A DNA stretch of 48,308 nucleotides from NCBI GenBank assembly GCA_949297125.1, contig CASFRS010000014.1, positions 1 to 48,308 of the forward strand, in the 5' to 3' direction. Made by a program: the position numbers and the translations under genes. The notes under the pieces are model-generated. The model was not told the DNA's origin, ran no database searches, and was given only the letters and a program-made list of their open reading frames with translations. Positions 35,325 through 44,044 of this stretch are shown piece by piece. Source of the DNA: an uncultured Bacteroidales bacterium. GTDB lineage: Bacteria; Bacteroidota; Bacteroidia; Bacteroidales; G3-4614. How positions within the stretch are numbered: the stretch's first letter is position 1; the number at the start of each line of letters is the position of its first letter.

Positions 35325-37160
35325 ATGGAAATTTCCGAAATAAGGGGTCGGTATCGGCAGATAACGGAAGATGCTCAGAGGAAACTTGCCGGGGTACAGA
35401 CTGCCATATACCGCACCGGAACAGCGCGGCTTCTGCTTTTTGCAGTGTGTGTGGCGGGTATCGTGGCCTTTCGTTCCGAGGCGTGGTATGTATGGACGGG
35501 GGTGCTGGCGGTAACGGCAATTCCGTTCCTGTTTCTTGTCAAGTTCCATAACCGCCTTTTTTACAGGAAAGAATATCTCGTTACAAAAATAAATGTCAAC
35601 CGTCAGGAACTCGCGGCGTTGGATAACGACTTTTCGGCGTTTGATGACGGAAGCGTATTTGCCGATTCTTCACATCTTTATTCGTTCGACCTCGATGTTT
35701 TCGGTCCCCGTTCCCTGTTCCAGGCTATAAACAGGACTGTTACAGAGCCGGGCGGAAAGCGTCTGGCAGCATGGTTTTCTTCGCATCTCCTCGACAAGGA
35801 TGCAATAGAGGAGCGTCAGGAGGCTGTCGCCGAACTCTCCCGCGATTCTGAATTCCGGCAGCGTTTCAGAATATTGGGGCTTATGCACAAGGGCGAGAAA
35901 GCCGACGAGACGGAATTGCGGCAGTGGGCGGAAACGCCCGGTTTTTTTCGGAAAAACACCCTGCTGCGGAGCTTGCCGTATATTGTGGCAGGTTTAAACC
36001 TGTTTGCGCTTCTCCTCCTTCTTGCAGGGGTGATTACCGCAGTCCAGTGGGGTGCGGTTTTTGTCCTGTTCATGGCATGCAGTTTTGCCTTTACCGGAAA
36101 AATAACCAGGTTGCAGAACCTTTACGGGCGAAAACTGAAAATTCTCGGTACGTATGCGGCCCTCCTTTCGTTGGTGGAAGGGCGTGAAATGAAAGCTGCG
36201 ATGTTGAAAAGGGTCGCGGCAAAGACCTGTTCCGGGCATACGCCCTCTTCTGTTGCCATACGCCGGCTGAACCGCCTTATGGATGAACTCGACTGGCGGA
36301 ACAATATCTTTGTTTATGCCGTTCTGAACGCCCTTTTCTTTTGGGAACTGCGGCAGGCCATGCGCATCGAGGCGTGGCGCGAAGAACATGCATCCGATTT
36401 TGTGCGCTGGCTGGAGGCAGTTGGCGAGATTGATGCGCTGCTTTCGCTGGCTACATTCGCATATAACAACCCCGATTATACATATCCCTCTGTTTTGTCC
36501 GGCGCGGACCGGAACGGAGGGAAAGCGGAAAAGTTCCGCCTTTGCGCCGCGCGGTTGGGACATCCGCTTATAAGCCGGGAGCGTTGTGTCCGCAACGATA
36601 TTGAAATGGGCGGCTCTCCGGCATTTATCATTATTACCGGTGCGAACATGGCGGGTAAAAGCACCTACCTGCGGACGGTGGGGGTGAATTTTCTGTTGGC
36701 GTGTATCGGTGCGCCTGTCTGTGCCGGGCGAATGGAACTTACCCCTGTACGCCTTGTAACGAGCCTGCGCACGAGCGATTCGCTGAACGACAACGAATCT
36801 TATTTCTTTGCCGAACTTAAACGCCTGAAGATGATTATCGACATGTTGCAGCACGGCGAAAAACTGTTTGTTATTCTCGACGAGATATTGAAAGGCACGA
36901 ACTCTATCGACAAGCAGAAAGGGTCTGCCGCTCTTGTAAGACAGTTTATGGCGTTGCGCACAAACGGCATAATAGCAACGCATGATCTGGCTCTCGGTGC
37001 GCTTTCCGATATGTTTCCCGGAAAGATACGCAATTTCTGTTTCGAGGCGGATATAACGGGCGACGAGTTGTCTTTCTCCTATAAACTTAGACAGGGAACT
37101 GCACAGAATATGAACGCCTGTTTCCTGATGAAGAAAATGGGGATTGCCGTTGCCGGCTGA
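35325..37160 (+). CDS. membrane-anchored MutS-family ATPase
   Basis: A 611-residue protein with two hydrophobic helices near residues 35-75 and two more near 215-255, a MutS core (lever-like helices, about 110-400), and a C-terminal MutS ATPase domain: Walker A ITGANMAGKST near 438, LRTSDSLNDNESYFFAELKR, Walker B LFVILDEILKGTNSIDKQKG and THDLALG. It lacks the mismatch-binding domain I of MutS and the Smr domain of MutS2. Homologues with transmembrane helices are common in Bacteroidota and are not the canonical mismatch-repair protein. Role unknown; the membrane helices argue against ordinary repair on the nucleoid. Confidence 0.88.
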   Translation: MEISEIRGRYRQITEDAQRKLAGVQTAIYRTGTARLLLFAVCVAGIVAFRSEAWYVWTGVLAVTAIPFLFLVKFHNRLFYRKEYLVTKINVNRQELAALDNDFSAFDDGSVFADSSHLYSFDLDVFGPRSLFQAINRTVTEPGGKRLAAWFSSHLLDKDAIEERQEAVAELSRDSEFRQRFRILGLMHKGEKADETELRQWAETPGFFRKNTLLRSLPYIVAGLNLFALLLLLAGVITAVQWGAVFVLFMACSFAFTGKITRLQNLYGRKLKILGTYAALLSLVEGREMKAAMLKRVAAKTCSGHTPSSVAIRRLNRLMDELDWRNNIFVYAVLNALFFWELRQAMRIEAWREEHASDFVRWLEAVGEIDALLSLATFAYNNPDYTYPSVLSGADRNGGKAEKFRLCAARLGHPLISRERCVRNDIEMGGSPAFIIITGANMAGKSTYLRTVGVNFLLACIGAPVCAGRMELTPVRLVTSLRTSDSLNDNESYFFAELKRLKMIIDMLQHGEKLFVILDEILKGTNSIDKQKGSAALVRQFMALRTNGIIATHDLALGALSDMFPGKIRNFCFEADITGDELSFSYKLRQGTAQNMNACFLMKKMGIAVAG

Positions 37161-37268
37161 TACCGGCAGCATCCACACCTGTGCTCTGCCCCGGTTAAAA
37201 AACATGCGGGTGCAGTTGTACTGCGTTAATGAAAAATAAACTATATTGCAACCTCAAAAAATACTGAT

Positions 37269-37601
37269 ATGAAAAACAAGACCTATATTCCCAACCCTAT
37301 CGACACCGGCTCGGTATCATTGCCTCCCGAATTGCTGGAACTGCAGGAGATGATTTCCCGGAATGTCCATGAAACATGGGCTGCCGGACGTATTGCCGAC
37401 GGGTGGAAATACGGCCCGGTCCGCAATGACGCAACCCGGGAGCACCCTTGTCTGATACCCTATGAAGAACTGCCCGAAAGCGAGAAGGAGTATGACAGGA
37501 AGACCGCGTATCAGACGCTGAAAACCATTGTGAAGCTTGGGTTTAAAATAGAAAGGGAAAGCGGCGCCGGGGGGGCGGCTGAAGGCGGACAGGAATCATA
37601 A
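37269..37601 (+). CDS. RyR-domain protein
   Basis: A 110-residue protein consisting almost entirely of one RyR (ryanodine receptor repeat) domain: YIPNPIDTGSVSLPPELLEL, the helix NVHETWAAGRIADGWKYG, HPCLIPYEELPESEKEYD and the closing helix TLKTIVKLGFKI. Prokaryotic RyR domains are thought to bind a nucleotide-derived ligand and, as described in comparative-genomic studies, occur beside TIR, SIR2-like and STAND proteins in conflict systems. The next gene on the same strand encodes a SIR2-TIR protein after a 416-base gap, so the pair may work together, although they are not clearly one operon. Confidence 0.9.
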   Translation: MKNKTYIPNPIDTGSVSLPPELLELQEMISRNVHETWAAGRIADGWKYGPVRNDATREHPCLIPYEELPESEKEYDRKTAYQTLKTIVKLGFKIERESGAGGAAEGGQES

Positions 37602-38017
37602 TTGCAGGATATATTTGCTGTTTTTAATAAAAATGTGTATTTTAACCGTGCAAAACGCAGTAGCGGTTTTACGGCCCTGCTGTGTCGTGCGCCTGAATCT
37701 GTTTATATTATGAATAACTGGTAGCGGAGTTTTGCAGAGGGTGCGTGTGTAAGGCAAGGTTTTTTAATGCTTGAATCGTAATAATTGTAAAAGTTCTTGT
37801 TCTGTCGACCTTGCTTATGCCGAATTGTATACCGGTCTATTTGTAAAATCGTAACACAGGGTGAATTTATAACGGCGTAATCCGCATGTATGGGAGTCGG
37901 GCCTGCACCGGTTTTCCCTTTCGCGGATTGGCGGGAGTGAGGAATATGCTCGGTTTGCCGAAGCGGAACAAACGGTTGTGTACTGTTTGTACGGCAACTG
38001 GTAACACTTTTTCTGGT
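37602..38017 (+). other. 416-base gap before the SIR2-TIR gene, no gene found
   Basis: A relatively AT-rich intergenic region. It holds a TATATTTG at 37610-37617 (possible -7 box, no -33 partner) and no hairpin with a T-run that would end RyR transcription. An open frame in the SIR2-TIR frame extends 44 codons upstream of 38018, but its translation (basic, Cys-rich) does not belong to a SIR2 protein. The long leader may carry regulatory elements, but none could be named. Confidence 0.6.
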
Positions 38018-39343
38018 ATGGATGTATTGGATGATATTTTCAGTGATGACATAATTGGCGGCGATATCGTCATAGATAGCGACAAGCCGGCGTGGGACAG
38101 GCTGATAGAGCGGATTTTGCGCGGGGACGTGATTCCGGTTATCGGTCCGGATATATTATGCGACGGCATAAACCTCCATGACAAGCTCGTAGAGTGGATA
38201 TCGGCAAAGTTCGGCCTGACGGAGAAGCCTAACTCCATATCGGAGCTGGTATATAATTACGATTTTATCCGGCAGACCAAAAACGAGAAGGATGTCATAT
38301 ACATGATAATGAACAAGATTTTCACCAAAAAGTTCCAACCTTCCGGTGTATTGAAAGAGTTGCTCGCCATAAGGCAGTTCCCGTTTGTAATAACCACGTC
38401 GTTCACGCCTGTCGTTGAAGACGTGATGCGCGAGGTCTGGGGCAAGGAGCTGAGGGTGATGCGTTTCAACAACAACCCTTCGGAGAACCACGACATATGC
38501 GGTGAAGCAGATATGCGCAAGCCCACGGTATATTACATGTTCGGCAAAGTGGGGGAGAATGCCCACCGCTATGTCCTTACCGATACCGATATGCTCGCAT
38601 TCTGTTCGTCGTGGCTGTCGGATACCAATCTGCGCCCGGGCAACCTGGTGGCGGAACTTAAGAACAAGTATCTCCTTATGCTGGGCAATTCGTATGCCGA
38701 CTGGCTTTTCCGTTTCGTATGGTACTCCATGCGGAAAGACAATGAAGGCGAAGGGCTGTACGTGTATGATGTAGTTGAGGACGGTCTCCCCGGTTTCCTG
38801 GAGCGGCATCATACTTTCATAAGGAAGAACCCGCGGGAAGTGGTGGACAAGATAAAGCGGATGCTGGAGGAGAGGATGTCGGAAAACGAAAGGAACAAGT
38901 TCGACAGGGTGGAGGCCAATACCGACGTGTTCATCTCCTATTCCCGTTCCGATTCAAAAATAGCCGAAGCTCTTTACAACGAACTGACGGCACAGGGGAA
39001 ACGGGTATGGTACGACCGCAACGATATAAGCTACGGCGGAAATTTCATGGCCGAGATAAGGAACGGTATAAGGTCTGCCCGCTATTTCGTGCCGATATTC
39101 ACGAAGCATATCGAGGAGGAGCGTAACGAAGTGCACGTATACAGGAACGAATGGGACGAGGCCATGCAGGTTGCGGTAAGTCTGGGAAGGAAATACATAA
39201 TACCGGTATCGGAGGAAGGGTTCGATTTTTACAAGGCTTCCATTCCCGACAGGATGCAGCAGCACAATGCAATAGTATTCGATACCGTGGAAAGCATCAG
39301 GTCTGTTGCCGACAAAATAATACACATAATGAACCAGGAATAG
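38018..39343 (+). CDS. SIR2-like/TIR fusion protein, probable NAD+-linked effector
   Basis: A 441-residue cytosolic protein. Residues about 25-260 form a SIR2-like domain: GDVIPVIGPDI near 36-46, VITTSFTPVVEDV near 124-136, MFGKVG near 174-179 and MLGNSYADWLFRF near 221-233. Residues 302-400 are a TIR domain: DVFISYSRSDSKIAEAL, GKRVWYDRNDISYGGNF, and YRNEWDEA with the likely catalytic Glu at E378. TIR and SIR2 domains of defence systems cleave NAD+. Here the SIR2 residues normally Asn (TTNYD) and His (HG) are Ser and Phe, so the TIR half is the likelier enzyme and the SIR2 half may only bind a nucleotide. Start ATG 38018; an upstream start at 37886 is rejected. Nine bases separate it from the STAND gene. 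Confidence 0.88.
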   Translation: MDVLDDIFSDDIIGGDIVIDSDKPAWDRLIERILRGDVIPVIGPDILCDGINLHDKLVEWISAKFGLTEKPNSISELVYNYDFIRQTKNEKDVIYMIMNKIFTKKFQPSGVLKELLAIRQFPFVITTSFTPVVEDVMREVWGKELRVMRFNNNPSENHDICGEADMRKPTVYYMFGKVGENAHRYVLTDTDMLAFCSSWLSDTNLRPGNLVAELKNKYLLMLGNSYADWLFRFVWYSMRKDNEGEGLYVYDVVEDGLPGFLERHHTFIRKNPREVVDKIKRMLEERMSENERNKFDRVEANTDVFISYSRSDSKIAEALYNELTAQGKRVWYDRNDISYGGNFMAEIRNGIRSARYFVPIFTKHIEEERNEVHVYRNEWDEAMQVAVSLGRKYIIPVSEEGFDFYKASIPDRMQQHNAIVFDTVESIRSVADKIIHIMNQE

Positions 39344-39352
39344 GAAAAGACG

Positions 39353-42300
39353 ATGAGCAGCAACGACACTAACCCCTGGCTGGGTCTAAAATCATATCGG
39401 GAAGGAGAAGTGCTTTACGGCAGGGATGAAGATATACGCGCCTTGTCGCAGAGGGTGCTGAATGATACCGATATGCTTTTATACGGGCGTTCAGGCATAG
39501 GGAAATCCTCCATACTGAATGCCGGGGTGATTCCTGCCGCGCGGCGGAAAGGGATAACCCCCGTCTATATCCGCCTTGAGCATAACAGCGGGGAGAACGA
39601 TTATACAAGCCAGATATACGGAGCTCTTGCCGAGGAGAACATAACGGTCAGGAACATTGTCCCTCCCAAAGGCGGGCATGAGCTGTTATGGGAGTTTTTT
39701 CACTGTAACGAATTTTATACCGGGGCAGGGGAGCGTGCCAGGCTGCTTATAATATTCGACCAGTTCGAGGAGATTTTTACACTTCAGCAGAATCCGTCGG
39801 TACGGCGCCGTTTTTTTGAAGAGATGGCGGACGTCCTCAACAACGTAATGCCGGGCGTACTGAATGACACCTCCTTTACATGTGTTCGGTCGGAGCAGAC
39901 CGTGGAACTGAAAGAGGAGGACGGGTTCCGCTTCGACCTCGACGACATGGATTTCGATATTACCGGAAGCGGGGTGCAGTACGTATATGACAACGAAATA
40001 CATATTGTATTTACGCTCAGGGAGGATTTTCTCTCGGAGTTCGAGTACTATACGGCTTCCATACCGTCGCTGAAACAGCACCGTTACGGGCTGCGTCCGA
40101 TAAACGAAGAGCAGGCGGCCGAGATAATCCTGCGCCCGCGTCCCGGGCTGGTATCGAAGGAAGTGGCCAAACTGATAATAGAGAAGGTTACCGGCAGGAC
40201 CGATTTTGAACTTGACGGACATCCTGTAATAGAGGTCGATTCTGCCGTCCTGTCGCTGTATCTCAACAGGCTTTACGAGGCCAAGACCGAAAGCGTCATC
40301 ACCGCCCGCCTGGTGGAGGAAAAGGGGGGCGAGATAATCGAGAATTTCTATGCCGACTGCATAAAGGATATCCCCGACAATGTAATAGAGAGCCTTGAGG
40401 ATACGCTACTGAACGAAGACAACCGACGGGAGAACAAGTCGTTGAAGATATTGTGCCGGGAGTTGGGCGAGAAGTATATAAATATACTTGTAAAGCGTCA
40501 GTTGCTGCGTAAGTTTTCATATGCCGGCGACTATCGGGTGGAGTTCATACACGACATACTCTGTTCGGTGATTAGCCGGAGAAAGGAGTTGCGCGCACAA
40601 CAGGAGAAGACCCGCAGGCTCCTTGCCGAGGAAGACCGCAAGTTGAAGGAACTTGCGGCGAAAGCGGCTGCCGAGAAGGCTTCTATGGAAGCGGAAGCCC
40701 TTAAGGCACGGAAGCGCAACAGGACGCGCCTTATGGCTGTCTCCGCTCTTGTGCTGGTAATGCTTGCGGCAACGCTGCTTTTCTGGGACTGGAATATCCG
40801 CAAGTTTGAAGCCTGCTACACGCACTTCGACCGCCAAAACGGCTGGCCGATTGGTATAGGCCAGAAGCTCCCTTTCGACCAAAGGGCAAAGACCCCGTTA
40901 TATTACAGGCTGTCGAAACGCGGCCGCCTTACCGGCCATTATACCGATATGGAAATAGTGTCGTCCAACGCACGTATGCCGGGGAATTCGGGCGCATTGT
41001 CGTTTTATGCCGATGAAGGCGGCAGCCGCGGTGGCGACGCCAGGGCCGCACATTTCAGGGAACTGCTTCTGAGGGTCAGGCAGATACATTTCGTTTCGGG
41101 AGAGGACAAGAATACCATAGACCGGGAAATAGCGCTGGATGAAAACGGGAATATCCTGTATATAATCAATTATTTCCATATACCCGGCAGTTCCGATTCA
41201 TGGGGGCATTTCGTGGACGCAACCGGACAGCCCTTTGATATAAGGGACAACAGCGTAAACAGAATGCGGATTGCGCAAAACGGGGAAGGGCGCATAGAGA
41301 GCGTGCTGTTCTACGACAATCTTGGCGTCTGCCGGGCCATATCGGACGATGTTTGCGGGTTTGCGTACAAGTATCCCGACAGTGAAAGCGTTGCGCGTTA
41401 TTCCCTCGATGAATTCGGACGCGTGTCGGAATCGCGCTATAACGTCCGCACCACCGAAGTAAGGGGCGACACCGTTACGGTATCGTACGGACGGGTATCA
41501 AACTTCCTCGATACCGTAATAATGAAGGTGTACGGGCCGGAGTGGTTCTATAAAATCCGTACCGTAAAGGATAAGGCTTATTTATACAGCCCGCGCAAGG
41601 AAGAGCCTGTCGCAGTCAAGCAGATAAAGCGCGATGACCGGGGCAATATAGTAGAAGAACGGGTTACGGGGAACATGTCGCGTTTTTACCCGGCACTTGT
41701 AAAATACGCATATTCCGGCACGGCAGGGTATCTGACCCGCATAGAGAAGTACGACAAGGACGGAAACCCTTTCAGCACGCGCAATGACAGCATATACAAG
41801 AAGGTGTGGGAGTATTCGCCGTCGGGCGATCTGCTGCGCGAGGAGCATTACCGTTCCGCAGACAACAGGCGGGTCTATTATTTCGGGAAAATAAAGGACG
41901 GCAACAAGCTGACTACGATAACTGACGATGCGGAAAAAGGGTATTATGTGGAGAGGGTCGATTTGTCCGGTGCAGACAGTTGCATAACTCTCTTTTACGG
42001 ACGCAACGGAGTCTTGAAGAACTGGAAAGCCGAAGAGGATTCCGCCATGATGTTCCATAAAAGGGTAAAGAGCGTATCGGACGGCAGGGAGACCATAAGG
42101 TACTATACGTTCAACAGCAGGAACGAGATAGTTCCGTGCCCCACGGTAAAGGATGAATACGGAATAGTAACATCGTACTACTGCAAAGAGCAGAAGTTCG
42201 ACGGCAGGAACCATCTGGAATATTACAAACTGTACGATGAAAACATGAAGGTGCTGAAGTCGATGATGTATTTTTACGATAACGGATACGCGCGTGCGGT

Positions 42301-42907
42301 AATGGGGGTGGACGGTACGCCTGTAAGGTGTGCCGACTGGGAAGAGGAAGGCCTGCTTTATTACAAGTTCTATTTCAACAAGGACAATAACGGCAATTAT
42401 GCGGGGATAAAGGTAGTGGACGAATTCAATATGCCCGGTACGTTGTTCGACCCGGTAACCGACAATTATTTCCGGGTGTCATACCTGAATTTGCAGAACC
42501 GTGTGGTAACGCTCAAGAATACGCAGCAGGAGATTGAGATAACGGCCCCGCTGGGGCAGACCTCTTTCGTGCCGGACGAGAATATATCGGACGTGAGCAT
42601 GCCGTTCCTGCATATCCTCGACAAGCGGAGTGCCTTGTATGCAGCCGGCCTGCGCGACGGGGACAGGATAGTGGAACTTGGCGACTGGAAAGAGGGCGGG
42701 ACGGAGTCCTCACTTGAGTCGGAATGGAAACGCGCAGCGACAACTGCCGTCGCAATCGAGGTGTTGCGCCCGACCGGGTATGCCTTCAAACGCGTGGCGA
42801 TAGAGGCATGCAGGGGAAAACAAGGGTATGAGGAGTTCCATTTCATAAAACTGTCGCGCGATGAGGCGCGCCGCTTCAAATACGTTATGAAATATAATAA
42901 TATATGA
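39353..42907 (+). CDS. STAND NTPase with a transmembrane helix, extracytoplasmic receptor region and PDZ-like end
   Basis: A 1184-residue protein. Cytosolic part: an N-terminal P-loop NTPase of the nSTAND1/NACHT-like type with Walker A YGRSGIGKSS (44-53) and Walker B LLIIFDQFEEIF (131-142), a winged-helix-like segment and a charged coiled coil (about 410-458, LLAEEDRKLKELAAKAAAEKA). One transmembrane helix at about 460-480 is followed by a 700-residue outside part. That part has YD/MORN-like beta repeats (DENGNILYIINYF, FDGRNHLEYYKLYDENMKVLKSM) and a PDZ-like domain at about 1083-1150 (SALYAAGLRDGDRIVEL). STAND ATPases oligomerise after ligand sensing and activate effectors; here the sensor would face the envelope. 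It overlaps the next gene by four bases. Confidence 0.88.
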   Translation: MSSNDTNPWLGLKSYREGEVLYGRDEDIRALSQRVLNDTDMLLYGRSGIGKSSILNAGVIPAARRKGITPVYIRLEHNSGENDYTSQIYGALAEENITVRNIVPPKGGHELLWEFFHCNEFYTGAGERARLLIIFDQFEEIFTLQQNPSVRRRFFEEMADVLNNVMPGVLNDTSFTCVRSEQTVELKEEDGFRFDLDDMDFDITGSGVQYVYDNEIHIVFTLREDFLSEFEYYTASIPSLKQHRYGLRPINEEQAAEIILRPRPGLVSKEVAKLIIEKVTGRTDFELDGHPVIEVDSAVLSLYLNRLYEAKTESVITARLVEEKGGEIIENFYADCIKDIPDNVIESLEDTLLNEDNRRENKSLKILCRELGEKYINILVKRQLLRKFSYAGDYRVEFIHDILCSVISRRKELRAQQEKTRRLLAEEDRKLKELAAKAAAEKASMEAEALKARKRNRTRLMAVSALVLVMLAATLLFWDWNIRKFEACYTHFDRQNGWPIGIGQKLPFDQRAKTPLYYRLSKRGRLTGHYTDMEIVSSNARMPGNSGALSFYADEGGSRGGDARAAHFRELLLRVRQIHFVSGEDKNTIDREIALDENGNILYIINYFHIPGSSDSWGHFVDATGQPFDIRDNSVNRMRIAQNGEGRIESVLFYDNLGVCRAISDDVCGFAYKYPDSESVARYSLDEFGRVSESRYNVRTTEVRGDTVTVSYGRVSNFLDTVIMKVYGPEWFYKIRTVKDKAYLYSPRKEEPVAVKQIKRDDRGNIVEERVTGNMSRFYPALVKYAYSGTAGYLTRIEKYDKDGNPFSTRNDSIYKKVWEYSPSGDLLREEHYRSADNRRVYYFGKIKDGNKLTTITDDAEKGYYVERVDLSGADSCITLFYGRNGVLKNWKAEEDSAMMFHKRVKSVSDGRETIRYYTFNSRNEIVPCPTVKDEYGIVTSYYCKEQKFDGRNHLEYYKLYDENMKVLKSMMYFYDNGYARAVMGVDGTPVRCADWEEEGLLYYKFYFNKDNNGNYAGIKVVDEFNMPGTLFDPVTDNYFRVSYLNLQNRVVTLKNTQQEIEITAPLGQTSFVPDENISDVSMPFLHILDKRSALYAAGLRDGDRIVELGDWKEGGTESSLESEWKRAATTAVAIEVLRPTGYAFKRVAIEACRGKQGYEEFHFIKLSRDEARRFKYVMKYNNI

Positions 42908-44037
42908 CAAGGTTTGGTCTTATATCTCTGTTCGTCTTTATCCTCCTTTTCCCGCTTCAGGGTCAGGTAAGGAAAATATCGATAATAAACAAGGTTTCGG
43001 CCAACAGGAACACGGACCTTGCAATATCTCACGCAAACAGGCCGGCATCGGATGATACCGGGGCTGATACCGATACCGTCGAGTACCTTCTTTACAGGGA
43101 GGTCATACGGAAACACACATGGTATGTAGGCGTGGGCAATCCCATAACGCGTGCGGAGGCAAACCGCCTGCCGCATTATTTCCGCCTCTCCATGCGCAAC
43201 GGCAAGGGGCACTGGCAGCATTTGCAGGCCATGCACGGAGATACGATGACAAACCGGCACGACATAACCCCTTATGTGCTGGATAAGGAAAATGCGGCGG
43301 AGAGCGACAATGTGGAGTGGCGCATCAACGTGAACAAGGTAACCCAATGGTTCATGATTCCCGATTTGTCGGGCGACGGCATAGCCGAAGAACGGGCATA
43401 TGACAGGGACGGGGCGCTGATATACAGTTTCATACCCGTAAAGGTCTCGGACAATACGATAGTGGGAAGCTACAACGACGCGTGGGGGTTGCCGGCCGAC
43501 ATGCGTTCCGATTCGACCACCACGTACGGAAGCGTGGTATCGGTAACATACGATGCCTGCGGCCGCGATTCGGTAATAAACTACCTCGACGGGCAGGGCC
43601 TCGGAAAGTACAACTCCAACGGCGTAGACAGGGAATGCCGCCTTTATGACGACAGGGACCGCCTGGTGCTGGTAACATCGCACAATGTTACGGGCGACAA
43701 TATAAGGGACAACTGGGGGAACTGCGGCAACAGGTACATATACGACGATGAAAAACGTATCCGTACCGTTATAAGGCTGGATGAGAACCTCGAGCCGATG
43801 CGCATGCCGTCCGTCCGTGCGGACGGACTCCGCACGTTTGTCCGCTGCGATACGCGCACTGACGAGTACGGCCGCGATGCGGAAGCGGTAATGCTTGACG
43901 AATGCGGCAATGACGATGCTACAACGTCAGGATTGCACAGGATAGTGTACAGGTATGCTCCCGACGGGACTCTTGCCGGTACCAGGTATTACGATATGTA
44001 CGGAAATGAAATGACCGAAGAAGAAGCCTCAAGATAG
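42904..44037 (+). CDS. exported paralogue of the STAND receptor region (short, no PDZ)
   Basis: A 377-residue protein with a signal peptide (1-20) and a beta-rich body homologous to part of the STAND protein's outside region and to the next gene product. Shared landmarks are FRLSMRNGKGHW, IPDLSGDGIAEERAYDRDG, GSYNDAWGLPADMR, TTYGSVVSVTYDACG and DNWGNCGNRYIYD. YD-like steps (YDRDGALIY, YDACGRDS) suggest a beta-solenoid or shell. It has no NTPase and no PDZ-like end. Its ATG overlaps the STAND stop (ATGA), so translation is coupled. It could be a periplasmic co-receptor, ligand carrier or decoy for the STAND protein; the function is not known. Confidence 0.8.
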   Translation: MTRFGLISLFVFILLFPLQGQVRKISIINKVSANRNTDLAISHANRPASDDTGADTDTVEYLLYREVIRKHTWYVGVGNPITRAEANRLPHYFRLSMRNGKGHWQHLQAMHGDTMTNRHDITPYVLDKENAAESDNVEWRINVNKVTQWFMIPDLSGDGIAEERAYDRDGALIYSFIPVKVSDNTIVGSYNDAWGLPADMRSDSTTTYGSVVSVTYDACGRDSVINYLDGQGLGKYNSNGVDRECRLYDDRDRLVLVTSHNVTGDNIRDNWGNCGNRYIYDDEKRIRTVIRLDENLEPMRMPSVRADGLRTFVRCDTRTDEYGRDAEAVMLDECGNDDATTSGLHRIVYRYAPDGTLAGTRYYDMYGNEMTEEEASR

Positions 44038-44044
44038 AACAGCC

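Noticed and set aside
35325..37160. Calling the MutS-like gene mutS or mutS2
   Set aside because: It lacks the mismatch-binding domain and the Smr domain and has membrane helices, so neither symbol is justified.
37886..38017. 44-codon extension at the start of the SIR2-TIR gene
   Set aside because: The extension is basic and Cys-rich, without resemblance to SIR2 proteins; the ATG at 38018 begins an acidic N-terminus like the family.
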